From Acidilobaceae archaeon (GTDB taxonomy: Archaea > Thermoproteota > Thermoprotei_A > Sulfolobales > Acidilobaceae): a DNA stretch of 64,000 nt. The position numbers were made by a program, and so were the translations under genes. This document shows, one piece after another, positions 43,601-51,169 of the stretch; position 1 is the stretch's first letter; each line of letters begins with the position of its first letter. The notes beneath the pieces are model-generated. The model worked only from the letters and a program-made list of their open reading frames with translations. It searched no databases and was not told the origin of the DNA. The stretch covers positions 1 to 64,000 of the forward strand of contig JAOAKH010000001.1 of NCBI GenBank assembly GCA_026413755.1. Direction: 5' to 3'.

Positions 43601-44415
43601 TGATCACTGTTGACGAGAAGGCGAGCGCTCAGCTCACTGCCCTCATAGCCATAAGCGACAGGACCAGCGACATAATTTCCAGGCTCGCAGCTCTAGATGC
43701 CAGAGTAGCAAGCGGCATAGCAGTGGTCAGGGCCGACATAAGTAGCCTGGCCTCCCTGCTAAGGGCCGTTAATGCCAGCATAAGGGACGTGGTGGTAGCA
43801 GAGGGCGCTGCAGTGAGGGCCTCCATAGTTGCTGGCAGGGACGCCATAATTGGAGTAGTAAGAGCTAACGCCAGCGCCCTGGCAGAGCTCATAAGGGCCG
43901 TGGACAGGAGGGTCGATGCCTCCGCTAGGGCGCTCTCCGACGCGCTGGCTGCCTTCAGGAGCGAGTCTCTCAGCAGGATGGACTCCATCGTGGCAGAAGT
44001 GGGCAGGGCCAGGACGGACATAGCTGCCGTGGGAGCCGGCGTGACCGTTGTGCAGAGCGTGCTGGCAGAGGTGAGGACCATCGCCGCTACCGTTAACGAT
44101 AGGGTCGTAGGAGTCAGGAGCGTGGTAGACAGCATAAACGCTGCCATGGCGGGGGTTGCCACTAAGTCTGATCTGGCCTCCGCAAGGGACGCTGTGGCAA
44201 GCAGGGTAGCAGCGGCGGAGAGCTCCATTAACAGCAGGGTCGACGGCGTGAAGAGGGCAGTGGACGACGGCGTGGCGAGCATAGAGAGCAGGATAGCCTC
44301 CGCTCAGGACGCCCTGGCCGTCAGCTCCAGGAACTGGGGCGTCATCAACGCAGTGCTGGTCATAATAGCCATAGCCCTGCTGGCTTACTCCATCTTCGTG
44401 GCCAGGAGGCCGTAA
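40681..44415 (+). CDS. S-layer protein with coiled-coil stalk and membrane anchor
   Basis: A 1244-residue secreted protein, probably the main cell-wall component. The GTG at 40681 starts a signal peptide (basic KGLRR, then a long Leu/Ala core ending before AQAVALE). The frame upstream to 40594 is only an extension over the promoter. About 900 residues of beta-rich domains follow with many N-x-(S/T) sequons (for example NFTTH, NLSAL, NVTVK, NASAL). From about residue 927 to 1215 the chain is a near-continuous coiled coil with VRSDIAA-type heptads and little Pro. It ends with one transmembrane helix (residues about 1217-1239) and RRP. This layout, cap plus stalk plus anchor, is like tetrabrachion of Staphylothermus or an SlaA-SlaB combination in one chain. 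Confidence 0.85.
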   Translation: MKGLRRLLAALVLALLLLPLAGTLVEVRAQAVALEVYARVVTPGSPIVFVLDREAVTNPSLAGPVLYFFLSKRPEATISPDDILIQRLILPEDAVDARFVAGLLIIPADLPADFVGDVVLKASTITQPGGGITAVFSSLFRIVRDEAAVERALRFVHPVTKEPVRDLAFFNFTTHGIGAFKPHNRVSVIVNLSALGVAGNFAIRRDNVSGAVVMLRHPCLSRVLANVTVKVPIIFPVRIAPGSYLYSDFLEGLSYRYRAGGRVLEINGTFRGDFPLMCLRSRSIEGISVGFQDFNVSAVAVNGTRLLAAGSKKVIIDSGSVIGVTTDEVQVPRAIVSIGAPYKINMYPSVAYRFVDLGRGNFFDLESGRITPGDRVVIDYRNIRPGALDVSIFVRDEVFSRLLVNRTAVPAARPNGTISGHIPAAQYGGRIVVVSINATRAVDPVALPNLSPVAARARVLPAIQTFAFNNAGAIVPGNASALAVPGEIFVMRGVGFQFVRKPDIRVNATPVRELFYRDFANGSFIAVLQIPPSLVIRAGQPVIFNATVAAPFNSHSFSDRANYSDARVFVEPRVALASLTARGAVASLGLGAERFVFRADWEPLERRVVNILAYGMRPDLLRFNVSLFDGARSSPVVVERTGSGSLELINFPVPEVPRGNYRVNISDRAASFVSSARDEDRIRIVQTAAGRDAEGVFRKIVFLPAPMNMSVRGFGFPANADVFYDIPALGETRIRLSAGPAALPVGARTNALGSFEGWINFDRPDIRPGTYVVRVYTQVAGEEIAAEIRVVLLVPPPFRVDLVVESSQVSDAPVDLWAVAFYGSEIARPAQISSVIVRAFLRIGEAAPIVRTISLLNVTKDRAIYHALFNPVEAFGPAVKGRFVLLIAEASGRFVPLAPVDVAVDAEVLYVPPRSIGEEISAALRGNLSALDSLIRLVRSDIAALRSGLAANFSVVRSDIAAVRSDIAAVRALLITVDEKASAQLTALIAISDRTSDIISRLAALDARVASGIAVVRADISSLASLLRAVNASIRDVVVAEGAAVRASIVAGRDAIIGVVRANASALAELIRAVDRRVDASARALSDALAAFRSESLSRMDSIVAEVGRARTDIAAVGAGVTVVQSVLAEVRTIAATVNDRVVGVRSVVDSINAAMAGVATKSDLASARDAVASRVAAAESSINSRVDGVKRAVDDGVASIESRIASAQDALAVSSRNWGVINAVLVIIAIALLAYSIFVARRP
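43492..43586 (+). repeat. Three copies of a VRSDIAA-encoding repeat in the stalk
   Basis: GTGAGGAGCGACATTGCTGC occurs at 43492-43511 and 43545-43564, with a near-identical copy (one base different) at 43567-43586. The near-identical nucleotide sequence suggests recent duplication within the coiled-coil part of the S-layer gene. Confidence 0.8.
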
Positions 44416-44431
44416 GGCTCTCTAGCCCTCC

Positions 44432-44456
44432 ATAACCTTTTTATGTTTTTCTCCCC
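44432..44456 (+). terminator. T-rich tract after the S-layer gene
   Basis: Two T runs (CTTTTTATGTTTTTCT) follow the stop codon by about 20 bases, fitting an archaeal U-tract terminator for the S-layer transcript. The TTTTTATG part may also serve as a TATA-like element for the next gene. Confidence 0.45.
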
Positions 44457-44474
44457 TTTCTCTCTTGGGTACTT

Positions 44475-45233
44475 ATGGTTATCAGCGTAGAGATCTCCGG
44501 CGCCCTAGAGAGACGCCTCAGGAGGCTGGTGGAGCTGGGCGTTTACCCTAGTGCAGCCGAGGCCGTGAGGGAGGCCGTGAGGACGTTGTTGGAGAGGCAC
44601 GACCTCAGGGAGGTAGCGCTGCAGACATATGTCTCAAAAGAGGCAAGCCTTCACTACGTGGCAGACATAGCTGGGGTAGGCGTGGAGGGGATGATAGAAT
44701 ATATGCTCTCCCGCGGCGTCCTCCCAGCCCTCGGCGCCCTGCGCAGCGAGGACGTGGCGCAGCTAGAGGGGAGGGTAATGGTGGACCCCTCTGCCCTGCT
44801 GGTCCTATACAAGAGCATGCTCCATAGGGCCCTAGCGGTGAGCGGCCTGAGGGCCTTGCTGCCGGCGCAGCTGGCTCCCCTTGCGCAGATACTCGAGGTG
44901 AAGATGGCTAGGTTGGGGGTCCCCGTGAGGAGCAGCTGGGAGGAAATAGATGTGGAGCCTCAGGAGGAGGGGGACGAGCTGATCTCCCCGCTGGAGAGGG
45001 GCATAATGGAGAGGGCGCGGGAGATGGGAGCGATCCTGCTCTCCGACGACGTTAGGGTCAGGCTCAGGGCACGCAGGATGGGGCTGAGGGCTTACAGCAG
45101 CCTCTCCCTAATACCCACAGTCATGGAGAAGGGGGAGAGGGTGGAGGAGCTAGGGGAGATTATAATGTCTGTGAAAGCCGTTCCGGCAGCGGTGCCCCCA
45201 GAGCTGGAGAGGGGGTGGCTCAGGAGTGCCTAG
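44475..45233 (+). CDS. RHH-UPF0175-PIN fusion protein
   Basis: The 252-residue protein appears to join antitoxin-like DNA-binding parts to a nuclease domain. Residues 1-45 form a ribbon-helix-helix (VISVEISGALERRLRRLVEL then YPSAAEAVREAVRTLLE). Residues about 50-95 resemble UPF0175 (ALQTYVSKEASLHYVADIAG, then VGVEGMIEYMLSRGVLP). From about 103 (VMVDPSALLVLYKS) to 220 it is PIN-like, with LLSDDVRVRLRARRMGLRAY carrying the second acidic motif of VapC proteins. Fusion of antitoxin and toxin domains would make an always-neutralised or autoregulated unit. It is the first gene of a tight cluster ending with DNA polymerase B. Confidence 0.68.
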   Translation: MVISVEISGALERRLRRLVELGVYPSAAEAVREAVRTLLERHDLREVALQTYVSKEASLHYVADIAGVGVEGMIEYMLSRGVLPALGALRSEDVAQLEGRVMVDPSALLVLYKSMLHRALAVSGLRALLPAQLAPLAQILEVKMARLGVPVRSSWEEIDVEPQEEGDELISPLERGIMERAREMGAILLSDDVRVRLRARRMGLRAYSSLSLIPTVMEKGERVEELGEIIMSVKAVPAAVPPELERGWLRSA

Positions 45234-45768
45234 GGACATCGCGTTCGCGCTTGACGTCTCGCTAAGCATGGGAGAGAGGTACGCAGACCTGACGCCCAGC
45301 AGGCTCGAGGCCAGTAAGGAGGCAATAGCGATGTTTGCCTCCAGGGCCATTCAGGCGGGAACGAGGGTGGCCATAGCCCTCTTCCACGAGAGGTCCATAC
45401 CTCTCCTCCCCCTCACCTCTGACTACAGGTCCCTCATGAAGGCGCTCGCTGAGGTGAACTTCGTTAAGGAGGGCTCTGCGCTTGGGGATGGAGTAGTTGA
45501 GGCCGTCAAGCTGCTCAGGGGAGGGAAAAGGGAGAAGGCGGCCCTAGTCTTCACCGACGGGGGGATCACCGAGGGGGTGCCGCTTAAGGCGGCCGCGCTA
45601 TATGCGAGGTTCAGCGGCGTGAAGCTAGCTGTGCTTGTCTTAAACGGGGAGCTAAGAGGGGACGTGGCGGAGGACTTCAGGGCAGCGTCGGAGGTTGGCG
45701 CGGAGGTCCATCTGGTGGACTCAAGGCAAAAGCTCCTCTCCCTGACGGCCCGCCTGTTAAATATATAG
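45226..45768 (+). CDS. VWA domain protein with complete MIDAS motif
   Basis: A 180-residue protein consisting of one von Willebrand factor A domain. The metal-ion-dependent adhesion site is complete: DVSLS near residue 10, a Thr/Ser loop around LTSDYRS, and VFTDGGITEG near 107. It lacks signal peptide and membrane helix, so it is cytosolic. In prokaryotes such proteins often assist a MoxR-type ATPase or act as a scaffold; no ATPase is adjacent here. It overlaps the PIN-fusion gene by 8 bases and is followed after 14 bases by a degenerate paralogue. Confidence 0.83.
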   Translation: MPRDIAFALDVSLSMGERYADLTPSRLEASKEAIAMFASRAIQAGTRVAIALFHERSIPLLPLTSDYRSLMKALAEVNFVKEGSALGDGVVEAVKLLRGGKREKAALVFTDGGITEGVPLKAAALYARFSGVKLAVLVLNGELRGDVAEDFRAASEVGAEVHLVDSRQKLLSLTARLLNI

Positions 45769-45782
45769 CTCTCCTACTCCCC

Positions 45783-46316
45783 ATGGGAGACCTCTTGCCC
45801 TTGCTGGTGATAGCCGCAGAGAAGACGAGGGAAGTCGACGTCGCCCTAGTGAGGGAGTTCTTAAGGGCGGCCTCCTCCTTCCGAAGGCCCCTGGGGCACA
45901 AGGTCTCGCTTATAGTTTTCGGCGAGCGCGCAGTGCCCATCCTCGACCCCACAGAGAGCTGGGAGCTGCTGCCAGAAGCCTACGACGTAGTCCCTCTCCT
46001 CGGCAAGTCTGCAGACCTCCTCGCGGCAGTGGAGGAGGCGTGGGAAGTGGCGGAGCTGGAGGAGGAGCCGAGGGCAGCCCTCTTCCTCTGGTCTGCCGCC
46101 GTGAGGCCAAAGCACAAGGTAGAGCTGGCCTTGAGGTTCCTGGAGCGCGGGGGCATGGCTTACAGGGTGGTCGCCCTGAGGCCGAGCATGCCCGGCTGGG
46201 CAAAGTACCATGAGGAGTTGGCAAAGGCGGTCACATACAGGAACAACATGAGCGTGGAGAAGCTCTACATAAGGCTCGCCGAGGAGCTAGAGAGGGCAGT
46301 GGGGAGGAAGCCTTGA
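45783..46316 (+). CDS. Degenerate VWA-like protein
   Basis: A 177-residue protein with the same predicted alternation of strands and helices as the preceding VWA protein (LLPLLVIAAEKTREVDVALV corresponds to its first strand; LGHKVSLIVFGERAVPIL to the second; EEPRAALFLWSAAV to the third). The MIDAS residues are missing: the first motif has AEKTREV in place of DxSxS and the third has WSAAV in place of TDG. It is therefore probably a non-metal-binding partner that dimerises with the intact VWA protein. Its stop overlaps the next gene's start (TTGA). Confidence 0.6.
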   Translation: MGDLLPLLVIAAEKTREVDVALVREFLRAASSFRRPLGHKVSLIVFGERAVPILDPTESWELLPEAYDVVPLLGKSADLLAAVEEAWEVAELEEEPRAALFLWSAAVRPKHKVELALRFLERGGMAYRVVALRPSMPGWAKYHEELAKAVTYRNNMSVEKLYIRLAEELERAVGRKP

Positions 46317-47161
46317 GGCTTAGGTTCGGGCCGGCGGGGGTGCCGATAGACTACAAGGGCCCCATAGAGGGGATCCCGGCGCACCTCAGGTCCCTTGGGC
46401 TAGACGCCATGGAGTACGAGGCGGTGCATGGGGTTAGGATAAGCGAGGCAAAGGCAAGGAAGCTGGGGGAGGAGGCGAGCGCGAACGACGTTGTCATGAG
46501 CCTTCACGCTCCTTATTATGTAAACCTGGCGAGCAAGGACAAGGGGGTCTTCGAGAGGAGCGTGCAGAGGGTCGTGGAGTCGCTGCTGGCAGCGGAGTGG
46601 ATGGGGGCAGAGGCTGTTGTAGTTCACTCCGGCTACTATAAAGGCCATGAGAGCAGGGAGAGCGCGCTGAAGAGGGTCATAGAGGGCTACAGGGAGGCCC
46701 TCTCGCGCGTGGAGTTGAGGACTGCCAAAGTATCTCCGGAGGTAATGGGGAAAGGCAGCCAGGTGGGCACCCTTGAGGAGGCAGTAGAGATATGTAGACA
46801 GGTGGGGAGGTGTAAGCCTTGCATAGACTGGGCCCACCTATACGCTAGGTCCGAAGGGAAGTTCGTGGTGAGGCAGGAGGACGTGATCAAGGTGCTGGAA
46901 TACGTTGAGAGGGAGCTGGGGAGGGAGGCGGTCAACCCCCTGCACTCCCACTTCTCGAAGATAAAGTACGGGAGGGGAGGGGAGAGGGAGCACCTAACGC
47001 TCTCCGAGCCGGGAGGGCCTGAGTGGGCGATAGTCTGCAAGACGTACTTGGAGTTGGGCTACAGCGCAGTAACGATAAGCGAGAGCCCCGTGCTTGAGAG
47101 GGACGCCCTGGTCATGAAGGGGGTCTGCGAAGAGATCAAGATAAAAGGTCCAAAGGGGTAG
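46313..47161 (+). CDS. nfo: Endonuclease IV (AP endonuclease)
   Basis: Cuts DNA 5' of abasic sites in base excision repair. The 282-residue TIM barrel has the zinc-binding motifs MSLHAPYYVNLAS (His near residue 65), VVVHSGYYKG (His near 103), a catalytic Glu in SPEVMGKGSQVG near 142, CIDWAHLYARSEGKF near 170 (Asp and His), and HSHFSKIKYG near 205. This is the archaeal type, with a shorter barrel than bacterial Nfo. A TTG start overlaps the upstream gene's stop by four bases. It sits in the cluster that leads to DNA polymerase B. Confidence 0.88.
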   Translation: MRLRFGPAGVPIDYKGPIEGIPAHLRSLGLDAMEYEAVHGVRISEAKARKLGEEASANDVVMSLHAPYYVNLASKDKGVFERSVQRVVESLLAAEWMGAEAVVVHSGYYKGHESRESALKRVIEGYREALSRVELRTAKVSPEVMGKGSQVGTLEEAVEICRQVGRCKPCIDWAHLYARSEGKFVVRQEDVIKVLEYVERELGREAVNPLHSHFSKIKYGRGGEREHLTLSEPGGPEWAIVCKTYLELGYSAVTISESPVLERDALVMKGVCEEIKIKGPKG

Positions 47162-47169
47162 GGAGGGCG

Positions 47170-47499
47170 GTGAGGAGCTTGCCCAAGATCTCCAGGGTCA
47201 TACTCGACACTGCCGAGCACCACCCGCTTCACAAGGACTGGCTCAAGCTCGCAAGGAGCTTGAGTCAGGAGCTGGGGGTGGAGCTGGAGGTCCTATCGGA
47301 GGACTACGTCTTCGCTATAGAGCACGGCGAGACGGACGATCTGGGCATGGCATGGCTGCCGCAGCTCTTCGCGAGGCTAGAGGACGGCAGCGTGAAGCTG
47401 CTGCTCAGCAGGTACCCCTTCGACCCCCAGACCGCCAAACCTAACGAGCAGATGGCGCTGGAGGAGGTAAGGAGGAGGCTTAGGGAGATAACTCAATAA
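47170..47499 (+). CDS. Uncharacterised 109-residue protein between nfo and polB
   Basis: No family recognised. It is soluble, begins with a short basic stretch, then VILDTAEHHPLHKDWLKLAR, a helix, the acidic VELEVLSEDYVFAIEHGETD, and a C-terminal helix. Eight bases separate it from nfo and 31 from polB, so it is most likely co-transcribed. His and Asp residues in the first part (DTAEHHPLHKD) might bind metal, but this is not a known motif. It may be a lineage-specific repair or replication accessory. Confidence 0.6.
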   Translation: MRSLPKISRVILDTAEHHPLHKDWLKLARSLSQELGVELEVLSEDYVFAIEHGETDDLGMAWLPQLFARLEDGSVKLLLSRYPFDPQTAKPNEQMALEEVRRRLREITQ

Positions 47500-47503
47500 G
47501 AGC

Positions 47504-47525
47504 CCCCGCGCTATACTACGCGGGG
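47504..47525 (+). promoter_or_regulatory. Inverted repeat covering the ribosome binding site of polB
   Basis: CCCCGCG at 47504-47510 and CGCGGGG at 47519-47525 can form a 7-base-pair stem with the 8-base loop CTATACTA. The G-rich arm contains the likely Shine-Dalgarno sequence GGGGAG just before the TTG at 47531, so folding would hide it. A stem of all G-C pairs is stable at high temperature. Confidence 0.45.
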
Positions 47526-47530
47526 AGAGT

Positions 47531-49867
47531 TTGAGGATCACCTTCCAGCTGCTCGACGTTTCCTACGAGCTCGTAGGGAGGGAGCCAAGGATACTTATGC
47601 TCTCCCGCCTTCGCGACGGCAGGAGGGTCACAATATGCTATGACGGCTTCAGGCCGTACTTCTACGTGCTGGCAAGCGAGCTAGAGAGGGTAGCCAGGGA
47701 GATAAGGGCTCTCTCCAAGTCCTCCAGCCCAATAGTCTCTGTTGAGGAAGTGAACAGGTTCTACTACGGCAAGCCCGCCAGGGCCCTTAAGGTCACGACG
47801 CTAGTGCCTGCTAGCGTCAGGGAGTACAGGGAGGAGGTGAAGGAGATCCCCGGCGTGGAGGAGGTGCTTGAGGCAGACATAAGGTTCTCCATGAGGTTCT
47901 TGATAGACTTCAACCTGTACCCCATGAGGTGGTACTCGGCAGAGGTGGAGGAGATCAAGAACCCCTACGGCACAGATGCCGCGTTCCTCGTGAAGAGCCC
48001 TATAGAGGAGGAGCAGAGCCTAGCAAACGTGGACCCCCTCGAGGGGCTGAAGGTGCTGGCCTTCGACATAGAGGTCTACAACGAGCAGAGGAGCCCCGAC
48101 CCGAAGAGGGACCCAGTGATCATGATAGGCCTCATGACCCACCCCGAAGGGGAGCTGAAGGTCCTGGAAGCGGAGGGGAGCGACAGGCAGCTCATAGCGA
48201 GGTTCGTCGAGGAGGTGAAGGCTTACAACCCTGATATAATAGTCGGCTACAACCAGAACAACTTCGATTGGCCTTACCTCCTGGAGCGCTCAAGGCTCCT
48301 AGGGGTAAAGCTCTCCGTGGGGAGGGGCGGCGAGGAGCCTCAGAGCGGCGCCTACGGCCACTTCTCAGTGCCGGGGAGGCTTAACGTAGATCTGCTAGAC
48401 TTCGCCGTAGGCATAGGGGAGGTGAAGGTGAAGAGTCTGGACGAGGTGGCAGACTACCTAGGCGTTATGCCGAAGGAGAAGAGAGTGCTCCTGGAGTGGT
48501 GGCAAATAGGCGAGTACTGGAAGGACAAGGCAAAGAGGGAGATCTTGCGCGAGTACCTGAAGCATGACGTGATATCGACAATGGGGCTTGCGCTCAAGTT
48601 CCTGCCCTTCGGGGCTCAGATGAGCCAGATCAGCGGGCTACCGCTAGATCAGGTGATGAGCGCCAGCACCGGCCACAGGCTGGAGTGGAGGCTCATGAGG
48701 GAGGCCTTCAAGAGGGGGGAGCTGGTGCCGAACAGGGAGGAGAAGGACGAGGAGAGCTACGAGGGAGCAATAGTCCTGGAGCCGAAGCCAGGCATACATG
48801 TGGACGTAGCAGTCCTCGACTTCGCCAGCATGTACCCTAACATAATGGTGAAGTACAACGTGGGCCCCGACACGAAGGCAGAGGAGGGGGACGTATACGT
48901 GGCTCCCGAGGTGGGCCACAAGTTCAGGAAAGAGCCGCCCGGGTTCCTCAAGTCCGCGATAGAGAGGTTCCTGCGCTGGAGGAAGGAGATAAGGAAGGCC
49001 ATGGAGGGGCTTCCCAAGGACAGCCCAGAGTACAGGCTGCTGGACGAGAGGCAGAAGGCGATAAAGATACTCGCTAACGCTAGCTACGGCTACCTCGGCT
49101 GGACCTCCGCGCGCTGGTACTGCAGAGAGTGCGCGGAGGCGGTAACTGCATGGGGGAGGAGCCTCATAAAGACTGCCATAGCCAAGGCGAGGGAGCTAGG
49201 GATAGAAGTGATCTACGGCGACACGGACAGCCTTTTCGTGAGGAACAGCGACAGGGTGGCCCAGCTTGTGAGCTATGTGGAGAGGGAGCTGGGCTTCGAC
49301 ATAAAGGTGGACAAAGTCTACCGGAAAGTCTTCTTCACGGAGGCAAAGAAGAGGTACGTAGGCCTCACGGTGGACGGTAAGATAGACGTGGTGGGCTTCG
49401 AGGCCGTGAGGGGCGACTGGAGCGAGCTGGCGAAGGAAACTCAGACGGCTGTGGCGGAGATAGTGCTGAAGACGGGGAGCGTGGAGAAGGCGGTCGAGTA
49501 CGTGAAGGAAGTGGCGAGGAAGGTGAAAGAGGGGAAGGTCAGTCTGGAGAAGCTGGTGATATGGAAGACTATAACGAGGAGGCTCACAGAGTACAAGGCA
49601 GAGCAGGCCCACGTGGCTGCAGCAAAGCTCATGGTTAGGCAGGGAATAAGGGTGGAGCCGGGCACAAAGGTGGGTTACGTTATAACGAAGGGCGCGGGCC
49701 CGCTGTTCACTAGGGCAAAGCCGTACTTCATGGCGAGCTGGGAGGAAATAGACAGGGAGTACTACGTGGAGAAGCAGATCATACCAGCGGCCATGAGGAT
49801 CCTAGGGTATTTCGGCGTTAAGGAGTCGCAGCTGGTGCCCAGGAGAACGCTGAAGGACTTCATGTGA
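47531..49867 (+). CDS. polB: Family B DNA polymerase
   Basis: Replicative or repair DNA polymerase of 778 residues. The 3'-5' exonuclease motifs are FDIEVYNE (about 178) and NQNNFDWPYL (near 240). Polymerase motifs: A, DFASMYPNIMVKYN (about 430); B, KILANASYGYLGW (near 515); and C, YGDTDSLFV (about 562). The N-terminal region with the uracil-sensing pocket is present. The length fits the shorter crenarchaeal PolB group. TTG start with GGGGAG close upstream. It ends 8 bases inside the convergent dnaG gene. Crenarchaea usually carry a second and third PolB elsewhere. Confidence 0.96.
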   Translation: MRITFQLLDVSYELVGREPRILMLSRLRDGRRVTICYDGFRPYFYVLASELERVAREIRALSKSSSPIVSVEEVNRFYYGKPARALKVTTLVPASVREYREEVKEIPGVEEVLEADIRFSMRFLIDFNLYPMRWYSAEVEEIKNPYGTDAAFLVKSPIEEEQSLANVDPLEGLKVLAFDIEVYNEQRSPDPKRDPVIMIGLMTHPEGELKVLEAEGSDRQLIARFVEEVKAYNPDIIVGYNQNNFDWPYLLERSRLLGVKLSVGRGGEEPQSGAYGHFSVPGRLNVDLLDFAVGIGEVKVKSLDEVADYLGVMPKEKRVLLEWWQIGEYWKDKAKREILREYLKHDVISTMGLALKFLPFGAQMSQISGLPLDQVMSASTGHRLEWRLMREAFKRGELVPNREEKDEESYEGAIVLEPKPGIHVDVAVLDFASMYPNIMVKYNVGPDTKAEEGDVYVAPEVGHKFRKEPPGFLKSAIERFLRWRKEIRKAMEGLPKDSPEYRLLDERQKAIKILANASYGYLGWTSARWYCRECAEAVTAWGRSLIKTAIAKARELGIEVIYGDTDSLFVRNSDRVAQLVSYVERELGFDIKVDKVYRKVFFTEAKKRYVGLTVDGKIDVVGFEAVRGDWSELAKETQTAVAEIVLKTGSVEKAVEYVKEVARKVKEGKVSLEKLVIWKTITRRLTEYKAEQAHVAAAKLMVRQGIRVEPGTKVGYVITKGAGPLFTRAKPYFMASWEEIDREYYVEKQIIPAAMRILGYFGVKESQLVPRRTLKDFM

Positions 49868-51128
49868 TGTCTTCGAAGGTGAGCACCTTCACGTTCGGAG
49901 GCCTGTAGGAGATCTTAGTCCCCATCCTAGCCCCTATGAGGAACGTCACTCCCTTCTCCGCCGCGAGGTCCACTAGCCTCTGAGTAACTATGCCGTCGAA
50001 GACCACGGCGAAGGTCTTCCCAGGCTCCAGGGTCTGCAGGGCTCCGAAGAGGTCCTTCACCTTCACCCTCCCCACCTCTCCCCAGTTCTGGTCGTATAGC
50101 ACTGCCTCGAGGGTCCCCTTGAGCTTCTCTATATCCCCTAGCACGGCCTTGGGGAGCGCCACCGTCACCTCAGGGGGCTGGGGCGGCTTCTCCTCCTCGG
50201 GCGGCGCCTCTGCCTCGGGCACTGTTAGCGGCTTCTGCTCCGGCCTCGCCTCAGCCCTCTGCTCGGGCCTCACCTCAACTCTCTGCTCCTGCCTTACCTC
50301 CTTCTGCTCTGGGGGCTTGAGCTCCTTGAGGAACTCCTCTGCGGGCACCATTTCGCTCAAGGCCTTCGCTATCTCCCTCCCAGTGAGCTGCTCCACTTCC
50401 TTTCCTTTCGGCGCCCTGGCTATGTAGTCCACCTTCATCTGCCCCACGGCGCTGGCAGCTATGAGCTCCCCCACGCGGTCCCCGTCTACGAACAAGATCA
50501 CCTTCTTGCCCTGGGCCAGCCTCTTCACGCTCTCCGGCAGGGTCTCTTTTGCCCCCTCTATAGCTATTGCGTTCGTGTAGCCGTACTTCAGCAGGTTTAT
50601 CACGTCGGCCCTGCCCTCCACTACTATCAGCGTGTCAGCCCCCTCCACGTCTGGGCCTGCTGGAAGCCTCTCCGGGCCGTACTCTATCAGCCTGGGGGCC
50701 CTCTCCGCCTCCCCTTCCACCTGCCTCAACACTTCCTTTATGTCGGGCTCGCTCTCCTTGATCTTCTTTATTATCTCCTTTGCCCTCTCTATGACTATCT
50801 TGAGCTTCTCCGTCCTCAGGTCCTTTATGTCCTCCACCACTACCCTCGCGCTGTAAGGGCCCACCCTGTCTATCACCTCCAGCATTGCCGCGAGGACGGC
50901 AGTCTCTACTCTATCGAGGTTGCTGGGCAGCTGTATCGTCCCTACAGTCTTGTTGCCCACTTGCTTCAAGTCCACCTGCATCCTGCCTATCTTGTCCTTC
51001 TCCTGTAGGTCCTCTAGGTCGAACTCCTGGCCTAAGAGCCCCTCTGTTTGGCCGAAGATCGCGCCTATGACGTCGTGCCTGTCTACTTTGCCGTCTATCT
51101 CTATCCTCGCCTTTATGAGGTACTTCAA
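49860..51128 (-). CDS. dnaG: Archaeal DnaG-like primase
   Basis: TOPRIM protein of 422 residues that associates with the archaeal exosome and can make RNA primers. The N-terminal domain (about 1-110) starts MKYLIKARIEIDGKVDRHDV. The TOPRIM motifs are DTLIVVEGRADVINLLKYG near 168 and VILFVDGDRVGE near 208, with the Glu and Asp pair intact. A linker of about 55 residues near 280-330 is rich in Pro, Glu, Gln and Arg, with several RxEQR/RPEQ repeats. The C-terminal part (VTVALPKAVLGDIEKLKG onward) is the archaeal DnaG tail. It converges on polB with an 8-base overlap. Confidence 0.94.
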   Translation of the reverse strand: MKYLIKARIEIDGKVDRHDVIGAIFGQTEGLLGQEFDLEDLQEKDKIGRMQVDLKQVGNKTVGTIQLPSNLDRVETAVLAAMLEVIDRVGPYSARVVVEDIKDLRTEKLKIVIERAKEIIKKIKESEPDIKEVLRQVEGEAERAPRLIEYGPERLPAGPDVEGADTLIVVEGRADVINLLKYGYTNAIAIEGAKETLPESVKRLAQGKKVILFVDGDRVGELIAASAVGQMKVDYIARAPKGKEVEQLTGREIAKALSEMVPAEEFLKELKPPEQKEVRQEQRVEVRPEQRAEARPEQKPLTVPEAEAPPEEEKPPQPPEVTVALPKAVLGDIEKLKGTLEAVLYDQNWGEVGRVKVKDLFGALQTLEPGKTFAVVFDGIVTQRLVDLAAEKGVTFLIGARMGTKISYRPPNVKVLTFEDIT

Positions 51129-51169
51129 GCCCTCACCCAGGAGCAGAGGGCAACTTGATCTTTAAAAGT

